This document shows, piece after piece, positions 12,335 to 23,172 of a stretch of DNA of 64,000 nt. How positions within the stretch are numbered: position 1 is the first letter of the stretch; each line of letters starts with the position of its first letter. The DNA lies in NCBI RefSeq assembly GCF_019703515.2, contig NC_059368.1, positions 31,904,289-31,968,288 on the forward strand, written 5' to 3'. A program made the position numbers and the translations under genes. The stretch is from Myxocyprinus asiaticus. Taxonomy: Eukaryota; Chordata; Actinopteri; Cypriniformes; Catostomidae. The notes under the pieces are model-generated. The model was not told the origin of the DNA. It saw only the letters and a list, made by a program, of their open reading frames with translations, and made no database searches.

Positions 12335-12519
12335 TGGGGCAGCGGTAGCAGATAAGCTTTGCCTCCACGCTGGAGAAGCTCAGAGTATACAGATCTCGCC
12401 ACAGTGAAACATCTAGACTCAAGCTGGGTTGAAATATAAAACAAAACTTTTCGGCTCGGCGCTGTTTATCAAAAGTCAGATCTTAAAACAGCACAACAGC
12501 GGCAGTGGAAGAGCGTTGT

Positions 12520-12576
12520 ATGCGCGCCGAGGCGAGTTTGGGGCATTGGCGATCGCTTTACGCAGCAAGTTTCTAA
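12520..12576 (+). other. 18-codon upstream ORF in the jun leader
   Basis: An ATG at 12520, out of frame with jun, opens 18 codons and stops at TAA 12574-12576. It ends about 95 nt before the jun start, which would allow reinitiation. Its translation is not demonstrated. Confidence 0.5.
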
Positions 12577-12671
12577 CGGGACGCGGAGTTTACGAACTTT
12601 GTCTCAGAGCTCGCGGTACTTGTGAAAGCGCAACAGAGACGGTCGAAGTCAAAGGTTTCGTTTTCTTTTCT

Positions 12672-13637
12672 ATGTCTACCAAGATGGAAACTACTTTCTA
12701 CGATGACTCTCTAAACAGCGCTTTCGCTCAGCATGACGGCGCTACTTTTGGATACAACCACAAAGCTCTGAAACACAACATGACGTTGAATCTGACCGAC
12801 CCAGCAGGCAACTTGAAGCCCCACCTGCGGGCCAAAGCCAGTGACATCCTCACCTCTCCGGACGTGGGACTGCTCAAGCTGGCTTCGCCGGAGCTGGAGA
12901 GGCTCATTATCCAGTCCAGTAACGGGCTGATCACCACAACGCCGACCCCGACTCAGTTTCTGTGCCCTAAGAACGTGACGGACGAGCAGGAGGGCTTCGC
13001 GGAGGGGTTTGTGAGGGCACTGGCCGAACTGCATCACCAACACATGCCCAACGTCACATCTGCTCCCCAAACGACCATCAACAACACCATGGCACCCATC
13101 TCATCCATGGCAGGTGGCGCGGCGTACAGCTCCGCCGTGCGCTCCGATCCGCCGGTGTACGCTGACCTGAACACTTTCAACCCCGCCATCAGCAGCGCGC
13201 CCTCGGCGGCCCCGAGTTTCAGCGCCGCCAACCCCGCAATGAGCTACACGGCCGCGCCGCCACAGCACACCGTGAGCACGCGACTGCCCGTCCAGCACCC
13301 GAGACTTCAGGCGCTGAAAGAGGAGCCCCAGACGGTGCCGGAGATGCCCGGCGAGACTCCCCCTCTCTCCCCCATCGACATGGAGAGCCAGGAGCGGATT
13401 AAAGCCGAGAGAAAGCGCATGAGGAACCGGATCGCCGCCTCCAAATGCCGGAAGAGGAAACTGGAGAGGATCTCCCGGCTGGAGGACAAAGTCAAGACCC
13501 TGAAGTCGCAGAACTCGGAGCTGGCGTCCACCGCCAACATGCTGCGCGAACAAGTGGCACAGCTCAAGCAGAAAGTTATGAACCACGTCAACAGCGGCTG
13601 CCAGCTTATGCTGACACAACAGCTGCAGACGTTCTGA
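12672..13637 (+). CDS. jun: transcription factor c-Jun (AP-1 subunit), single exon
   Basis: c-Jun is a nuclear bZIP protein that binds TRE sites as a homodimer or with Fos/ATF partners. The 321-residue product has the N-terminal delta region, JNK target sites S62 and S72 (TSPDV, ASPEL) and T90/T92 (TTTPTPT), a central Ala/Pro-rich part, and a C-terminal bZIP from about residue 238: the basic region contains the [13 protein letters not shown] signature with the redox-sensitive cysteine, followed by leucine heptads. It ends QLQTF. The human protein has 331 residues. The gene has no intron, as usual for jun. The first in-frame ATG (12672, [12 protein letters not shown]) is taken; the second ATG at 12684 would give the METTFYDD form. 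The frame is open upstream without an ATG, so the 5' extension is leader. Poly(A) signal AATAAA is at 14291. Confidence 0.98.
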   Translation: MSTKMETTFYDDSLNSAFAQHDGATFGYNHKALKHNMTLNLTDPAGNLKPHLRAKASDILTSPDVGLLKLASPELERLIIQSSNGLITTTPTPTQFLCPKNVTDEQEGFAEGFVRALAELHHQHMPNVTSAPQTTINNTMAPISSMAGGAAYSSAVRSDPPVYADLNTFNPAISSAPSAAPSFSAANPAMSYTAAPPQHTVSTRLPVQHPRLQALKEEPQTVPEMPGETPPLSPIDMESQERIKAERKRMRNRIAASKCRKRKLERISRLEDKVKTLKSQNSELASTANMLREQVAQLKQKVMNHVNSGCQLMLTQQLQTF

Positions 13638-14315
13638 GAAGGACGACAGGACATTTGAGTTCTCTTAAATAGACGCAATGGACAAACTTCAAGGGCTATA
13701 TGTCTGTAAGCCGGCCGGGTCAAGCATGACTGCCGGCAATAGTCAGCTGGGACCGGGACTGTCTGGCCGAGTGCCTCGCGCTTTGGGGCGTAAAAGGGTA
13801 TTCTGACTGGACTTTTGGGGGAGTACAAAACTTCACAAACTCGGTCCAATAGAGACGGAGAGCATGAGAGACTCACTCTGTTACATGAGAAAAGAGACTT
13901 ATCCTTGTTCAATTCGACCAGGTTGTGCATGGACCTAAAGCTTAAATGGAGCACTCAGTATTATAGGACAAAAAAGGGCCGGGGACAAGACTACAATACA
14001 ATATAGGGATATAAATGTCTGGCGCACCAAGCAGAAAGTCGTGTCCTCTAAACTTTTGACAAAAGCTGCCTGAGTTACATTGTACTTTTTGTTCTTAAAC
14101 TGAATGGAATTGACTTTTTCTTTCAGTTAGTTAAATGTCAGCTGTTTCTTTTTCTAAAAAGTTCATTAATGAGGTTTCACTCATTGTTATTTGTAAATAA
14201 GATCAACCAGGAGTACTTAAGTTTACAATTTATAATTTTTTATGTTTGTTTTCTGAGCACATCAGAAACTAATCGATATTTATGAAGTGTAATAAAGTAT
14301 GTGAAGCGAAAACAA
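13638..14315 (+). other. jun: jun 3' UTR and poly(A) signal
   Basis: U-rich 3' UTR with scattered ATTTA/TATTTGTA motifs of the kind that destabilise immediate-early mRNAs. AATAAA lies at 14291-14296, with a GT repeat downstream at 14342-14370. Confidence 0.7.
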
Positions 14316-14319
14316 TGTC

Positions 14320-15245
14320 CCTGTGTTCTTAATAGAGAGTGTGTTTGTTTGTTTGTGTGTGTGTGTGTGTCTATACTAAGACAAACATGTAGTGGCATAT
14401 CTTGGAAAATACAGCTGTTTTACAAAGTAGACTCAAAGTAATCTGAGTAATCTTACTCTCAATAGAGTAATCTGTAACTAAATAAAAACAAAATATTTAA
14501 AGTTTTACTAATTTAATTGTGTTAAAATTACACAATTCAATCAGATTCAGTTATGAAATTGAAATGCGTAAATCTTAAAAATGGGCGAAACATTTTTTTG
14601 TCCACATATTGGCTTGAATGTGCTATGGATTATTTTTATTTTATTTTTTTACGATTTGTGCATTTCAATTTCAAAAAAGTCTAAGTATAATGAAAAAAAA
14701 AAACGAAATATTTTTAAGTTTTATTCATTTACTTTTTTATTTTTTTTTAATTACACACTTCAATTTGATGGAATTTTGCTATGAAATTTAAATGCATAAT
14801 TCTTAAAATATAGACTAAATTTGTTTTTGAGTGTACCAGCAGAAGCAGAGGATGTCCAAAAGTTCAGCCAAATAACAGCAAATGCATTTGAATTCATAAC
14901 AGCTTGACAAATATAAAGGTATACATTGATGATTGGCTGAAATAATTAAACAAAGCACAATTAAACGGATAGACTGGTTATTACGAAGTTAAACCTGATA
15001 TTATTATGCTAAAAACATATAATTTTATATTGAAAACAGGGCAACAACTGAATTTGCCATTTAAGTGCAATATCATCATAATAAACACTTATCATACAAT
15101 GCAACACCAAAGTGATAAAACATGGGACAATTACTGTACCAAATGGAGAAAACACAGAGAGAGAGAGAGAAAGCACGCAACACTTGCAGCTACGGTTAAT
15201 GTGTCTGTCTACTACCTTAATTTAGTTTTCATCCGTTTCGACCTC
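14320..15245. other. jun-caiap intergenic DNA, no gene seen
   Basis: AT-rich with a GT repeat at 14342-14370 and a short GA run near 15158-15172. Frames here are low-complexity. Confidence 0.4.
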
Positions 15246-15250
15246 TTTTA

Positions 15251-15264
15251 CCAGCAGATGGCGC
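15251..15264 (+). promoter_or_regulatory. candidate CTCF site
   Basis: CCAGCAGATGGCGC fits the CTCF core CCASYAGRKGGCRS at every position. It stands between jun and caiap and could be a domain boundary. Match only; binding is not shown. Confidence 0.5.
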
Positions 15265-15755
15265 CGTCGCCGCACGCTTGATAAATCTGAAGCCACTACT
15301 CAGTCACAGCACGACATTCTTGTGTGGTCTGTCGCATTCCTTGCATTCTGCACAGGACAGTTTTCGGGCTTTACCGTGAGTTCACTTCTCCATCCAGAAA
15401 ACAAACGAGCTTGCTTCAACAGAATAGCCTACGTTATGGTGAAACAAGCCAACATTTACATCTGAAAGTAGACAAGCAGAGTAGGTAGCTCGTTAAAAGC
15501 ACTATTAGTAAATATAATATGCAGAGTACAACAGCTTTTTTACACAAACGATATCATAACGACTCTCTGACAATCAGATTGTTTAAAAAGGCTGACATTA
15601 AACATCGCAAGTCCGGACTGCCTTTGTTTTTTAATGCGTGCCACCATACACAAACAAGGCAAGTTAAAGTCTCACATCACATTCAGGTCACTAACACAGA
15701 TTAATATTGATCATCTTTCGGATCCTCTGATTTCACTGCCCAAACTTGGCAAAGA

Positions 15756-15822
15756 TGACATCATACCGGAACATCGGCACCTATCCATATAAGGCAAGAG
15801 AGCGGTCGGAAGATCTACGTCA
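15756..15822 (+). promoter_or_regulatory. candidate enhancer: TRE, ETS, CArG and CRE cluster
   Basis: Within 67 bp lie TGACATCA (15756-15763, same 8-mer as the jun proximal TRE), CCGGAA (15766-15771), a perfect SRF CArG box CCATATAAGG (15785-15794) and TACGTCA (15816-15822). An ETS core upstream of a CArG box is the layout of a serum response element. It lies 2.1 kb past the jun stop codon. Confidence 0.5.
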
Positions 15823-15829
15823 TCTGAAC

Positions 15830-16640
15830 TAGTGGGTGTGTGCATTACGGGAAGTTGAACTGCCCAGACTAATCTCCAAGACTGGCAGACCTTCAGTGCA
15901 CTTTTACTTTGGGAAAAGGGGGATTGATCATTGACCAATTTGCTTTATCAGGTGCAAAAACTTAGTAAAGTATTTAACTACAAATATTTTAGTTACAACA
16001 GAATATATCGTATAACTTACAGTATTAAGAGTAGCCATTGCAAAGTCATTTATACTGGTATTAACAATCCTAAATGTCTTTTACAAATGCAGTCAGTGTT
16101 CTAATTAAGGAGAATGATGTTATAAGCCTACAATCAGTAGAAATCATAAAGAATGAGAATGAAAAGAATGGGGTCTGAATATGATAACGATAAAACAAGA
16201 ACATGGCAAAAATAAAATATACAAAATATGCAAATACTAGAAAATTATAAGCTCTCAGTGTCCTTATACCACATATGGCATTCAAAATGTAAGTATAAAT
16301 ACTTAAATACTGTAAATATTGTAAGTACAAACAAATTTTAGCCTTTAGACATAAGAATTAATGCCAAGTGTATTTTAAAGCAAATAATAACACTATTTAA
16401 CTGTAACAGTACATAAATATTTCAAGATGTAAAGACTCACAATTGAAATGTTCAGAGCCTTGTATTATAGAAATGTTAATTAACATAGCAAGTGACTGAG
16501 TGATTGTCTTTACATTTACAAAAAAAAAAAAAAGCCAAATTCCAGCAATAAGAGTAAAAAAAAATAACTAAAATTAACAAATACGTACTTTTCTTTTACT
16601 TGGAATGTAAATGTTATGGACACCGGCAATATGGCTACTG
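15830..16640. other. no gene seen
   Basis: AT-rich, low-complexity. Poly-A runs occur near 16520-16535. No exon is supported. Confidence 0.4.
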
Positions 16641-16645
16641 TCTCT

Positions 16646-17037
16646 TTTTTTTCTCCCATTTTTCTCCCCAATTTGGAATGCCCAGTTCCCAATGCGCTCT
16701 ATGTTCTTGTGGTGGCGTATTGACTCGCCTCAATACGGGTGGCAGAGGATGAATCTCAGTTGCCTCTGCGTCTGAGACCGTCAATCCGCGCATCTTATCA
16801 CTTGGATTGTTGAGCCCGTTACTCGGCATCCACGCACAACTCACCACGCACCCCACTGAGAGCACATTATAGCGACCATGAGGAGGTTACCCCATGTGAC
16901 TCTACCCTCCCTAGCAACCGGGCCAATTTGGTTGCTTAGGAGACCTGGCTGGAGTCACTCAGCATGCCCTGAATTCGAACTCACAACTCCAGGGGTGGTA
17001 GTCAGCGTCTTTATTCACTGAGCTACCCAGTCCCCCT
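16646..17037 (-). mobile_element. tRNA-derived SINE, second copy
   Basis: Same family and orientation as 10460-10863. The tRNA-like head (minus strand) ends at about 17037 with CTGGGTAGCTCAG and a B-box GAATTCGAACTC-type segment. The tail end is the T/C-rich run near 16646. TGTCTCT at 16639-16645 and 17044-17050 may be the target duplication. It lacks part of the middle of the first copy. Confidence 0.85.
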
Positions 17038-17039
17038 GG

Positions 17040-18480
17040 ATGTTGTCTCTGTAAGAAGATCGGGCTTGAGCGCATAAAACAATACTGAAGGTACTCCGAG
17101 CAGTTTGTTTCATTGAGTTTAATCTTTTGCGAGCTGTAAAGTCACTTTATTGTCGTACAGTGTCGTGTGGTTGCATCTGTACTGATTTACTGCCAGTATG
17201 CTTTTATTTTGTGACAATAAAGAATTTTATTATTATCATTCTGCAATGATAGGAATGAGGACTTCAGAGATTAACTGACTAAAGTCAGTTTTGAAGTTGT
17301 GATGATCTGATACCTGAAGCACGGTCATCCATTCAGCTAATAGTATCTGTTCTCGCTGGATCTTCTATGATTCTTCATCTGCTGTCAAGTGTGATGGCGC
17401 AACAGTCAATGTTTCGTCTCTCACAGCCTCTCATTTGTTTGGGTGTGAGACGATAAAATACGGTAGTGACTGCTTCCGCTATAATACGAAGCACAATTCT
17501 GATCCCTTACTAAATTATATGGAGGGCTGGCAACTGTTATGCAACACATGACTGAAAGTTTCTTAATCAACTTGTGGACCTGCTGGCCCAATTTTTGAGC
17601 AGCCCACCCAAAATTCTCCCGGTCCTCCCGATTAGCCACTATGGCCCTGCTAATAAGCAATAACCTGACAGTTTACTCATAACAAATAGGGTACAAATGT
17701 TTGATTTAATGACCTTAAACAAAACTGAAAATGATAAGTATTTTGTCTCAAAAGAAATGTGTTAATTTCAGGGATTTTCATTAGCTACATACATTTGTAA
17801 CATTAGTTAAAAAAAATATACTAAAAATGTGATCAAATTGCCTCAGAATCAGCCTTTAGATACCACACGCAAAGGTCTAATGGAACAGGAACATTTTCCA
17901 GTGTATAGTGACAAACAGGTGTTTAGGAAAGTGCTGTGGTAGTTTGTGTTGCTATTTAGTGTTTTGGAAGAAAATAAAATCAATGGAGCCTTTTACCCCG
18001 TGGAGCCTTTAGCCCCGTTTTACCCTACAGTTTTTACTTGACGGCAAAGATCATTTTAAAAAGGGTATCTGATAATACCAGAAAACTGCAAGGGCTCTAC
18101 TGTTCTAATACTGTAAACTCAAACACAAAGGACAATCCCTGTCATGGTTACGGTAGCCATGTAGCAGATTTCGTGTAATATTAGATAAGGAAGGAAATCT
18201 AAACAGAAAAAGTGACCATGCAATTGCATCAGGTGCAACAAAAACACATAAAATCTGTTATCAAACCTCCTTACAAATGCACTCATTGGTTTATGGTTTA
18301 AAGCATATTAATAGTTTATTTTGGGGAGGCATTTTTAAAAGTTTCAAAATGTAATGTTGATTTTTACCATTGTTTACTTAATATCTTGTTGCTAAGAGAC
18401 AATTTGTTCTTAGTGATAAGTGACAAAGTAGAGAACGTTCAATTCATGATCAAACATTTTAGCTGCCTACAGAAGCTCAC
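17040..18480. other. caiap upstream flank
   Basis: No coding exon is seen. A possible splice acceptor (CTTTCCTTCAG, ending about 18493) would fit an upstream non-coding exon for caiap, but no donor can be assigned. Confidence 0.35.
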
Positions 18481-18534
18481 AGCTTTCCTTCAGAGCTCGG
18501 AACCATATTAAATCCATAGCCAGACATTCAGAGG

Positions 18535-18582
18535 ATGACATGGGTTCGACCAGCTTTACCAATCCCTATGCGATTGAGGTGA
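18535..18582 (+). other. upstream ORF overlapping the caiap start
   Basis: ATG at 18535 lies 5 nt before the caiap ATG in a different frame. It reads 15 codons to TGA at 18580-18582, overlapping the main frame by about 43 nt. Such a uORF would reduce caiap translation unless bypassed by leaky scanning. Confidence 0.5.
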
Positions 18583-19940
18583 TTCGGACAAAGAAAAACG
18601 AGCTGGTTAGTGGAATTTCCAATCCAGAGGATTTGCTGGACCTCCTCATTGCAAATGGAGTTCTTCAACCTGACAGTCGATCCCTGATGTCTAGCATCAC
18701 AGCACGAGAGGAGAAGAACTCCAGAATGTTAAACATCTTGATCTCAAGAGGAGAGCGTGCCTGCCGCATCTTCTTTTACCCTTGTCTAAAAAGAGTGGAA
18801 CCTGACCTTTATCAGCACATGAGAACTTATGTGGGTGGGGTTAATGTGGGCATTAAAGATGCCCGGAGGCAGCTAATTGGATATCTGCTGGAGAAAGACA
18901 AGCAAGGTCTTGTCAAATACTCAAAATCAAACCGAGAACTCAACCCTGAGAGAAGTCATCTGAAGGCTATAACGAATGAGGCAACGTCTTCCATTGAAAA
19001 AAACCCCAAAATCCCAAAACCTGTAAATGATCACAATGCCATCCTCAAAGCTGTATCCACAGGTGATCTCTATCTGCTGCAGGACCTTATCAAAGATATG
19101 GATGTCAATGTTGCTCACTCTTCAGGTGATACCCTTCTACACTCTGCTGCTGAATATGGCAAAGAGGCCATTGTATACTTTCTTCTCAGACAGGGGGCAA
19201 AACTGACCTTAATGGACAGGGAGGGCCGTACTGCCCTACACAGAGCTTCAGAGAGGGGCCACACTGCTGTTGCTCTGGCTCTTGCAAAAGCTGGGGCTGA
19301 TATCCATGCTACAGACCAAGCTTCAAAGACTCCCATGCATCTGGCTGCACAAAAAGGACATGAGAGTACGGTCAAAGCTTTAGTGCATGAGGAGAAGAAA
19401 AACTTCCAGAATCAGACAACGGTTCTACACATGGCTGCCATACAGGATGATGCAACACTGGCAGAGGTTCTTCTGCGTAATGGAGCTTTAGTAGATACCA
19501 GAGATGGCCAAAGGAAGACGGCACTCTATCACGCTGTTAGCCACGGAAATGAGAAAACCACTGCTGTGTTGTTGAAGGCTGGAGCCCAGGTGGATTCTGT
19601 GATCGTGGATGCTGCCTTTGAGCTTAACAGGAAGTCAGTGTTGTCTCTGTTTTTGCAATATGTCCAGAAATCTATGTCTCAGAATGACATAAACTCAGCT
19701 CTTTTTAAAGCAGTACAGAGGAACTCTGACAGGGTTGTAGCTGCACTTGTTGATCACGGTGCAGATGTTAATAGTTGTAATGAGCTTGGATACACACCTA
19801 TTCTTCTAGCCGCAGAGTTGGGAAACACGGAGGCCTTCAAAGTGCTGGTCTCAAAAAAGGCCAGACTGGACGAGAGACTGCCAAACCAGATCTCTGGCCT
19901 TCACCTGGCTATTCAGAGTGGCAGCATGCAAATAGCTCAG
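18540..19940 (+). CDS. caiap: caiap coding exon 1 (CARD, linker, ankyrin repeats 1 to about 10)
   Basis: 467 codons ending ...QIAQ at the donor CAG|gtaaat. Reading through into the intron would add [10 protein letters not shown] and stop at 19992, so intron retention would truncate the protein after 10 repeats. Confidence 0.93.
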
Positions 19941-21865
19941 GTAAATGGCTTGGCAGTAGAATGCAAATGGTTTCCTCTGCATTTCTACTGCTAAATGAAT
20001 TAAATCTTATAAATAAATGTTTTATCATATTTAACCCTCAAAAAGCCAAGCAATGATATTGATGATATTCTTTTCTCCTCCTTGAAAGTGTTTTTAGGAA
20101 ACAACTGGTTATAAAATGTATGATTTTTATGAATATGTTGTTTTAGGGTGAATGTTTTTTTTTTGTTTGTTTGTTTGTTTTTTTAATGGCAAAATTGCAA
20201 CTCTGGGCATTTAGGGTAACTTTGTTTTTTTGGGACGTTTTGAATTCACAACATAATTCAACACACAAAAGAAAAAAAAATGTCATAAGCAGAAAGACTA
20301 AATTCAAGAACAGTTAAGAAATTTGACTGTTTAAAACTAATGAGTATTAATTTACATTAATGATATATTTGCTAGTATAATGTAAGAAATAAAAAATGCC
20401 CATTTTTACATCATGTAGTATTTTTCATATACCATGAGTTTTCTTTTTTCTTTTTATGATCAAACAGCACAGAAAACAGCTGAAAATATTTTGGAATAGT
20501 TCATCTATAATTTACTTTATAGGCTTCATTGCGTTAATATAGAAAATGTTCCACCACTAATGCCTAGCATTGCATTTTTGCTACAATTATTATTATTTAT
20601 TTATTTTTTTACATTAAATTTGTGTAATCAAATTACTGATTTTTTTTTTAAGTTAATTACTCTTAAGTACACAACTTGGGTTACACATATTTCTAAAATA
20701 ATGTTTATGTAGTTAATTATAAGTAGCATTTATGATTACAATTTTAGATAAGTAATTAGTAATTTGTTGTGGATTACTTTTTTAAAAATTTGATTATTTG
20801 TATATCACACGATTTATTGTTTGTTTAGAGCTATTAATCAAATCTAAATAATATTTAGAGCAGACAATTACAATAAGATGGCCTTAGATCCGAATGCTAT
20901 AATACAGAAGTCACTACACAAGAAATGTCAATGGTCACTTTTAAAGATCACTTAAATGTACCTTTCAGGTCATGCTTATTTTAACAGCTGTGAAATCTTC
21001 TATTTAACTCCAGATATTACTGGATAAGGGCATAGACCCCAATATCAATGGCCCTAAGGACCAGACCCCTCTGCATCTAAGTGCATCACATAACCAGCCA
21101 GCTTTGATGGCGCTGTTGTTGCGTATGGGGGCTCAAATTAACTCTGTCACCCAGGATGGGCTCACCGCCCTGCACCTTGCAAGCCAGAGTGGCCACACAG
21201 AAGCTGTCACCCAGCTTCTGGAGAGCAAGGCTGACATTCATGTCAAAGACAAACAGGGAAGATCAGCCCTGCACTGGGCGGCTTCACACGGTGGGGTGGG
21301 CATCGTACAGCTGCTGCTCGCGGCTGGGTGTGATGCCAGTGCGACTGAGAAAGAGAAAAAGACTCCGCTACACCTGGCTGCAATGGAAGGACACACCAAG
21401 GCAGTTTCAGCCCTGCTGGCTAGTAAAGCAAAAGTTGGAGCAAAGGACATGGATGGCTGTTCCCCACTGCATTACGCTGCTAGAAACGGGAAGGAGAGAA
21501 CAGCCACTGTTCTTCTTGCATCTGCTAAGAGCAAGAATGTGGATGATAAGAACGTGTGGAGGAGGACTCCTCTACATTTAGCTGCAGAGCATGGGCACGA
21601 GCTGCTGGTGGATCTTCTACTGGAGAAGGGTGCCAAGATCAACACCCTGGATAACAATAAAGACACTCCGCTGCACTGCGCATGTCGTGCTGGACATGTG
21701 GGAGCAGTGCTGAGACTGGTGAACTGGATGCAGGGAGAACGAGCAAACCTGCAGGCAACAAATAATGTGAATAAAACGGCCCTCCAAGTAGCAGAGGCAG
21801 GAGATACACAGGCCCACCAGAACATAAGCACCCTGCTAAAGAAGAAGATGTTCCTTGTTAAATAA
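18540..21865 (+). CDS. caiap: CARD and ankyrin-repeat inflammasome adaptor (Caiap), two coding exons
   Basis: Coding exons 18540-19940 and 21014-21865 join in phase 0 across a GT-AG intron to give 750 residues. An N-terminal death-fold CARD (about residues 8-98, with helices such as [15 protein letters not shown] and [14 protein letters not shown]) is followed by a linker and then from about residue 165 some 16-18 ankyrin repeats ([28 protein letters not shown] types) to the C-terminus. This CARD-plus-ankyrin layout is that of fish Caiap, a cytosolic adaptor described as scaffolding caspase activation downstream of inflammasome sensors. The start ATG has G at -3 and +4. Poly(A) signal AATAAA at 22193. 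Homology is by recognition; an ankyrin-only relative is unlikely given the CARD. Confidence 0.9.
19941..21013 (+). other. caiap intron, AT-rich
   Basis: 1,073 bp, gtaaat to ctccag. T-runs and AT-rich DNA; no coding or mobile element recognised. Confidence 0.85.
21014..21865 (+). CDS. caiap: caiap coding exon 2 (remaining ankyrin repeats)
   Basis: Starts ILLDKGID in mid-repeat directly after the acceptor, so the intron splits one ankyrin repeat. Eight well-formed repeats follow, then a short basic end (LKKKMFLVK). Confidence 0.93.
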   Translation: MLLDKGIDPNINGPKDQTPLHLSASHNQPALMALLLRMGAQINSVTQDGLTALHLASQSGHTEAVTQLLESKADIHVKDKQGRSALHWAASHGGVGIVQLLLAAGCDASATEKEKKTPLHLAAMEGHTKAVSALLASKAKVGAKDMDGCSPLHYAARNGKERTATVLLASAKSKNVDDKNVWRRTPLHLAAEHGHELLVDLLLEKGAKINTLDNNKDTPLHCACRAGHVGAVLRLVNWMQGERANLQATNNVNKTALQVAEAGDTQAHQNISTLLKKKMFLVK

Positions 21866-22192
21866 AAATCACTGAACAGATAGAACAGGTTGCCTGTGCG
21901 ATAACATGTTTACGGATTGTATGTATTTCTTTGAATTTCATTCTACTTCCTTTAATTCAGTTTTGAATTTACTATTCAGCATCTCGTGCACTACGTCAAT
22001 TCAAATTCAGGAATCTGATTTTTTTAAAACATTCTGAATGTTGTAGAACCCTGCTACTAATAAACTATTTTACCATGCTGTTTTAAAGTGACTACAAAGT
22101 AGATGTCTGAAACTGTAGCTCAGAAATGTATTTTATATTGTACATTTTCTTTGAACTTTTTATTGTAGTAATGTATATTTAACATTGATCCT

Positions 22193-22198
22193 AATAAA
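22193..22198 (+). terminator. caiap poly(A) signal
   Basis: AATAAA, 328 nt past the stop codon, followed by a T-rich downstream element. Confidence 0.65.
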
Positions 22199-22411
22199 GC
22201 ATTTAACAATTCATGTTTTTTCCACAAGGTGTCAATCAAACACAGCATTTGGGAAGCTTGGGGTTAACGTTCGGGTAAAAAACAGGAAAATAAATGCAAT
22301 TTTTGAGATTAGGTGAACACATAGTGCTGTAGTTGAGCTGATAGTTTATTTGTGAATATTTATAAAACTGATATAAATGTATAAAGACCTTCAGCCCTTA
22401 TATGGGGTTAA

Positions 22412-23027
22412 AGGGATATTCCGGGTTCAATACAAGTAAAGCTTATTCAACATTTGTAGCATAATGTTGATTACTACACAAATTAATTTCGACCTGCCCC
22501 TCCTTTCCTTAAATAAATAAAAAGCAAAAAGCAAGGTTACAGTGAGGCACTTACAATGAAAGTGAATGGGGCCAATATTTGGAGGTAGAAATGTGAAGCA
22601 TATCATTTTATAAAAGCACTTACATTCATTCTTCTGTTAAAACTCTTGTATTATTTGTGCTGTAAAGCTGATTAAATTGTCATTTTTATGTTCGTTTTGT
22701 GGTTTTGGAGTTTAACGTTCATTGTTGTGGAAACAAAGTTGTAAAATTGGATATAACTTTACACAGAAAAGGTTTGTAAGTGATTTTATCACAGTAAAAT
22801 CATGTTCACACAAACATTATGTCTTGTGGCTGTACTTGTGAAATAGTTCGAATTTAACGTTTACGGATTGGCCCCTTTCACTTCCTATGTAAGTGCCTCA
22901 CTGTAACCTTTTTTATTTCTTTATTAATATTTTAAGAAAAGGGGGTACGAGTCGAAATTAATTTATGTTGTATTAACATTGTGCCACAAATGCTGCTGAT
23001 TAAGCTTAATTTGTATTGAACCCGGAC
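22412..23027. mobile_element. palindromic MITE (family 2) against a gene promoter
   Basis: After TTAA at 22408-22411 the left arm (AGGGATATTCCGGGTTCAAT, then a block ending in AAAGTGAATGGGGCCAAT near 22577) is mirrored on the right (GGCCCCTTTCACTTCCTATG from 22870 to TATTGAACCCGGA at about 23027). The outermost dozen bases and TTAA are missing on the right, where promoter sequence begins. Further pieces of the family are at 40862-40915 and 45860-46255. Confidence 0.8.
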
Positions 23028-23047
23028 GTAGATTGAAAATACCGTAT

Positions 23048-23095
23048 CACGTGACCTCTGTCCACCCTTGTCACGTGACTCCTTGTTGCCGGAAG
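23048..23095 (+). promoter_or_regulatory. twin CACGTG E-boxes and ETS site
   Basis: CACGTG at 23048-23053 and 23072-23077, each as TCACGTGAC (USF/TFEB/CLEAR-type), 24 bp apart, then CCGGAAG (ETS) at 23089-23095, 11 bp before the ATG. No TATA box. This looks like a housekeeping promoter with a very short leader. Confidence 0.65.
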
Positions 23096-23105
23096 AGCGA
23101 GTGGA

Positions 23106-23172
23106 ATGGCGAGAAATGAAGAGAAGCAGTTGGGAAGATTGAATCGACTGTGGCTTCAGAAAGAGAGAGAGG
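23106..23172 (+). CDS. unidentified gene, exon 1
   Basis: 22 codons plus one base, MARNEEKQ...KERE, donor G|gtaaga. Confidence 0.85.

Noticed and set aside
12711..13954. Long open frames antisense to jun (119, 172 and 215 codons)
   Set aside because: They mirror the GC-rich jun coding sequence, have no recognisable domain, and no splice or promoter support.
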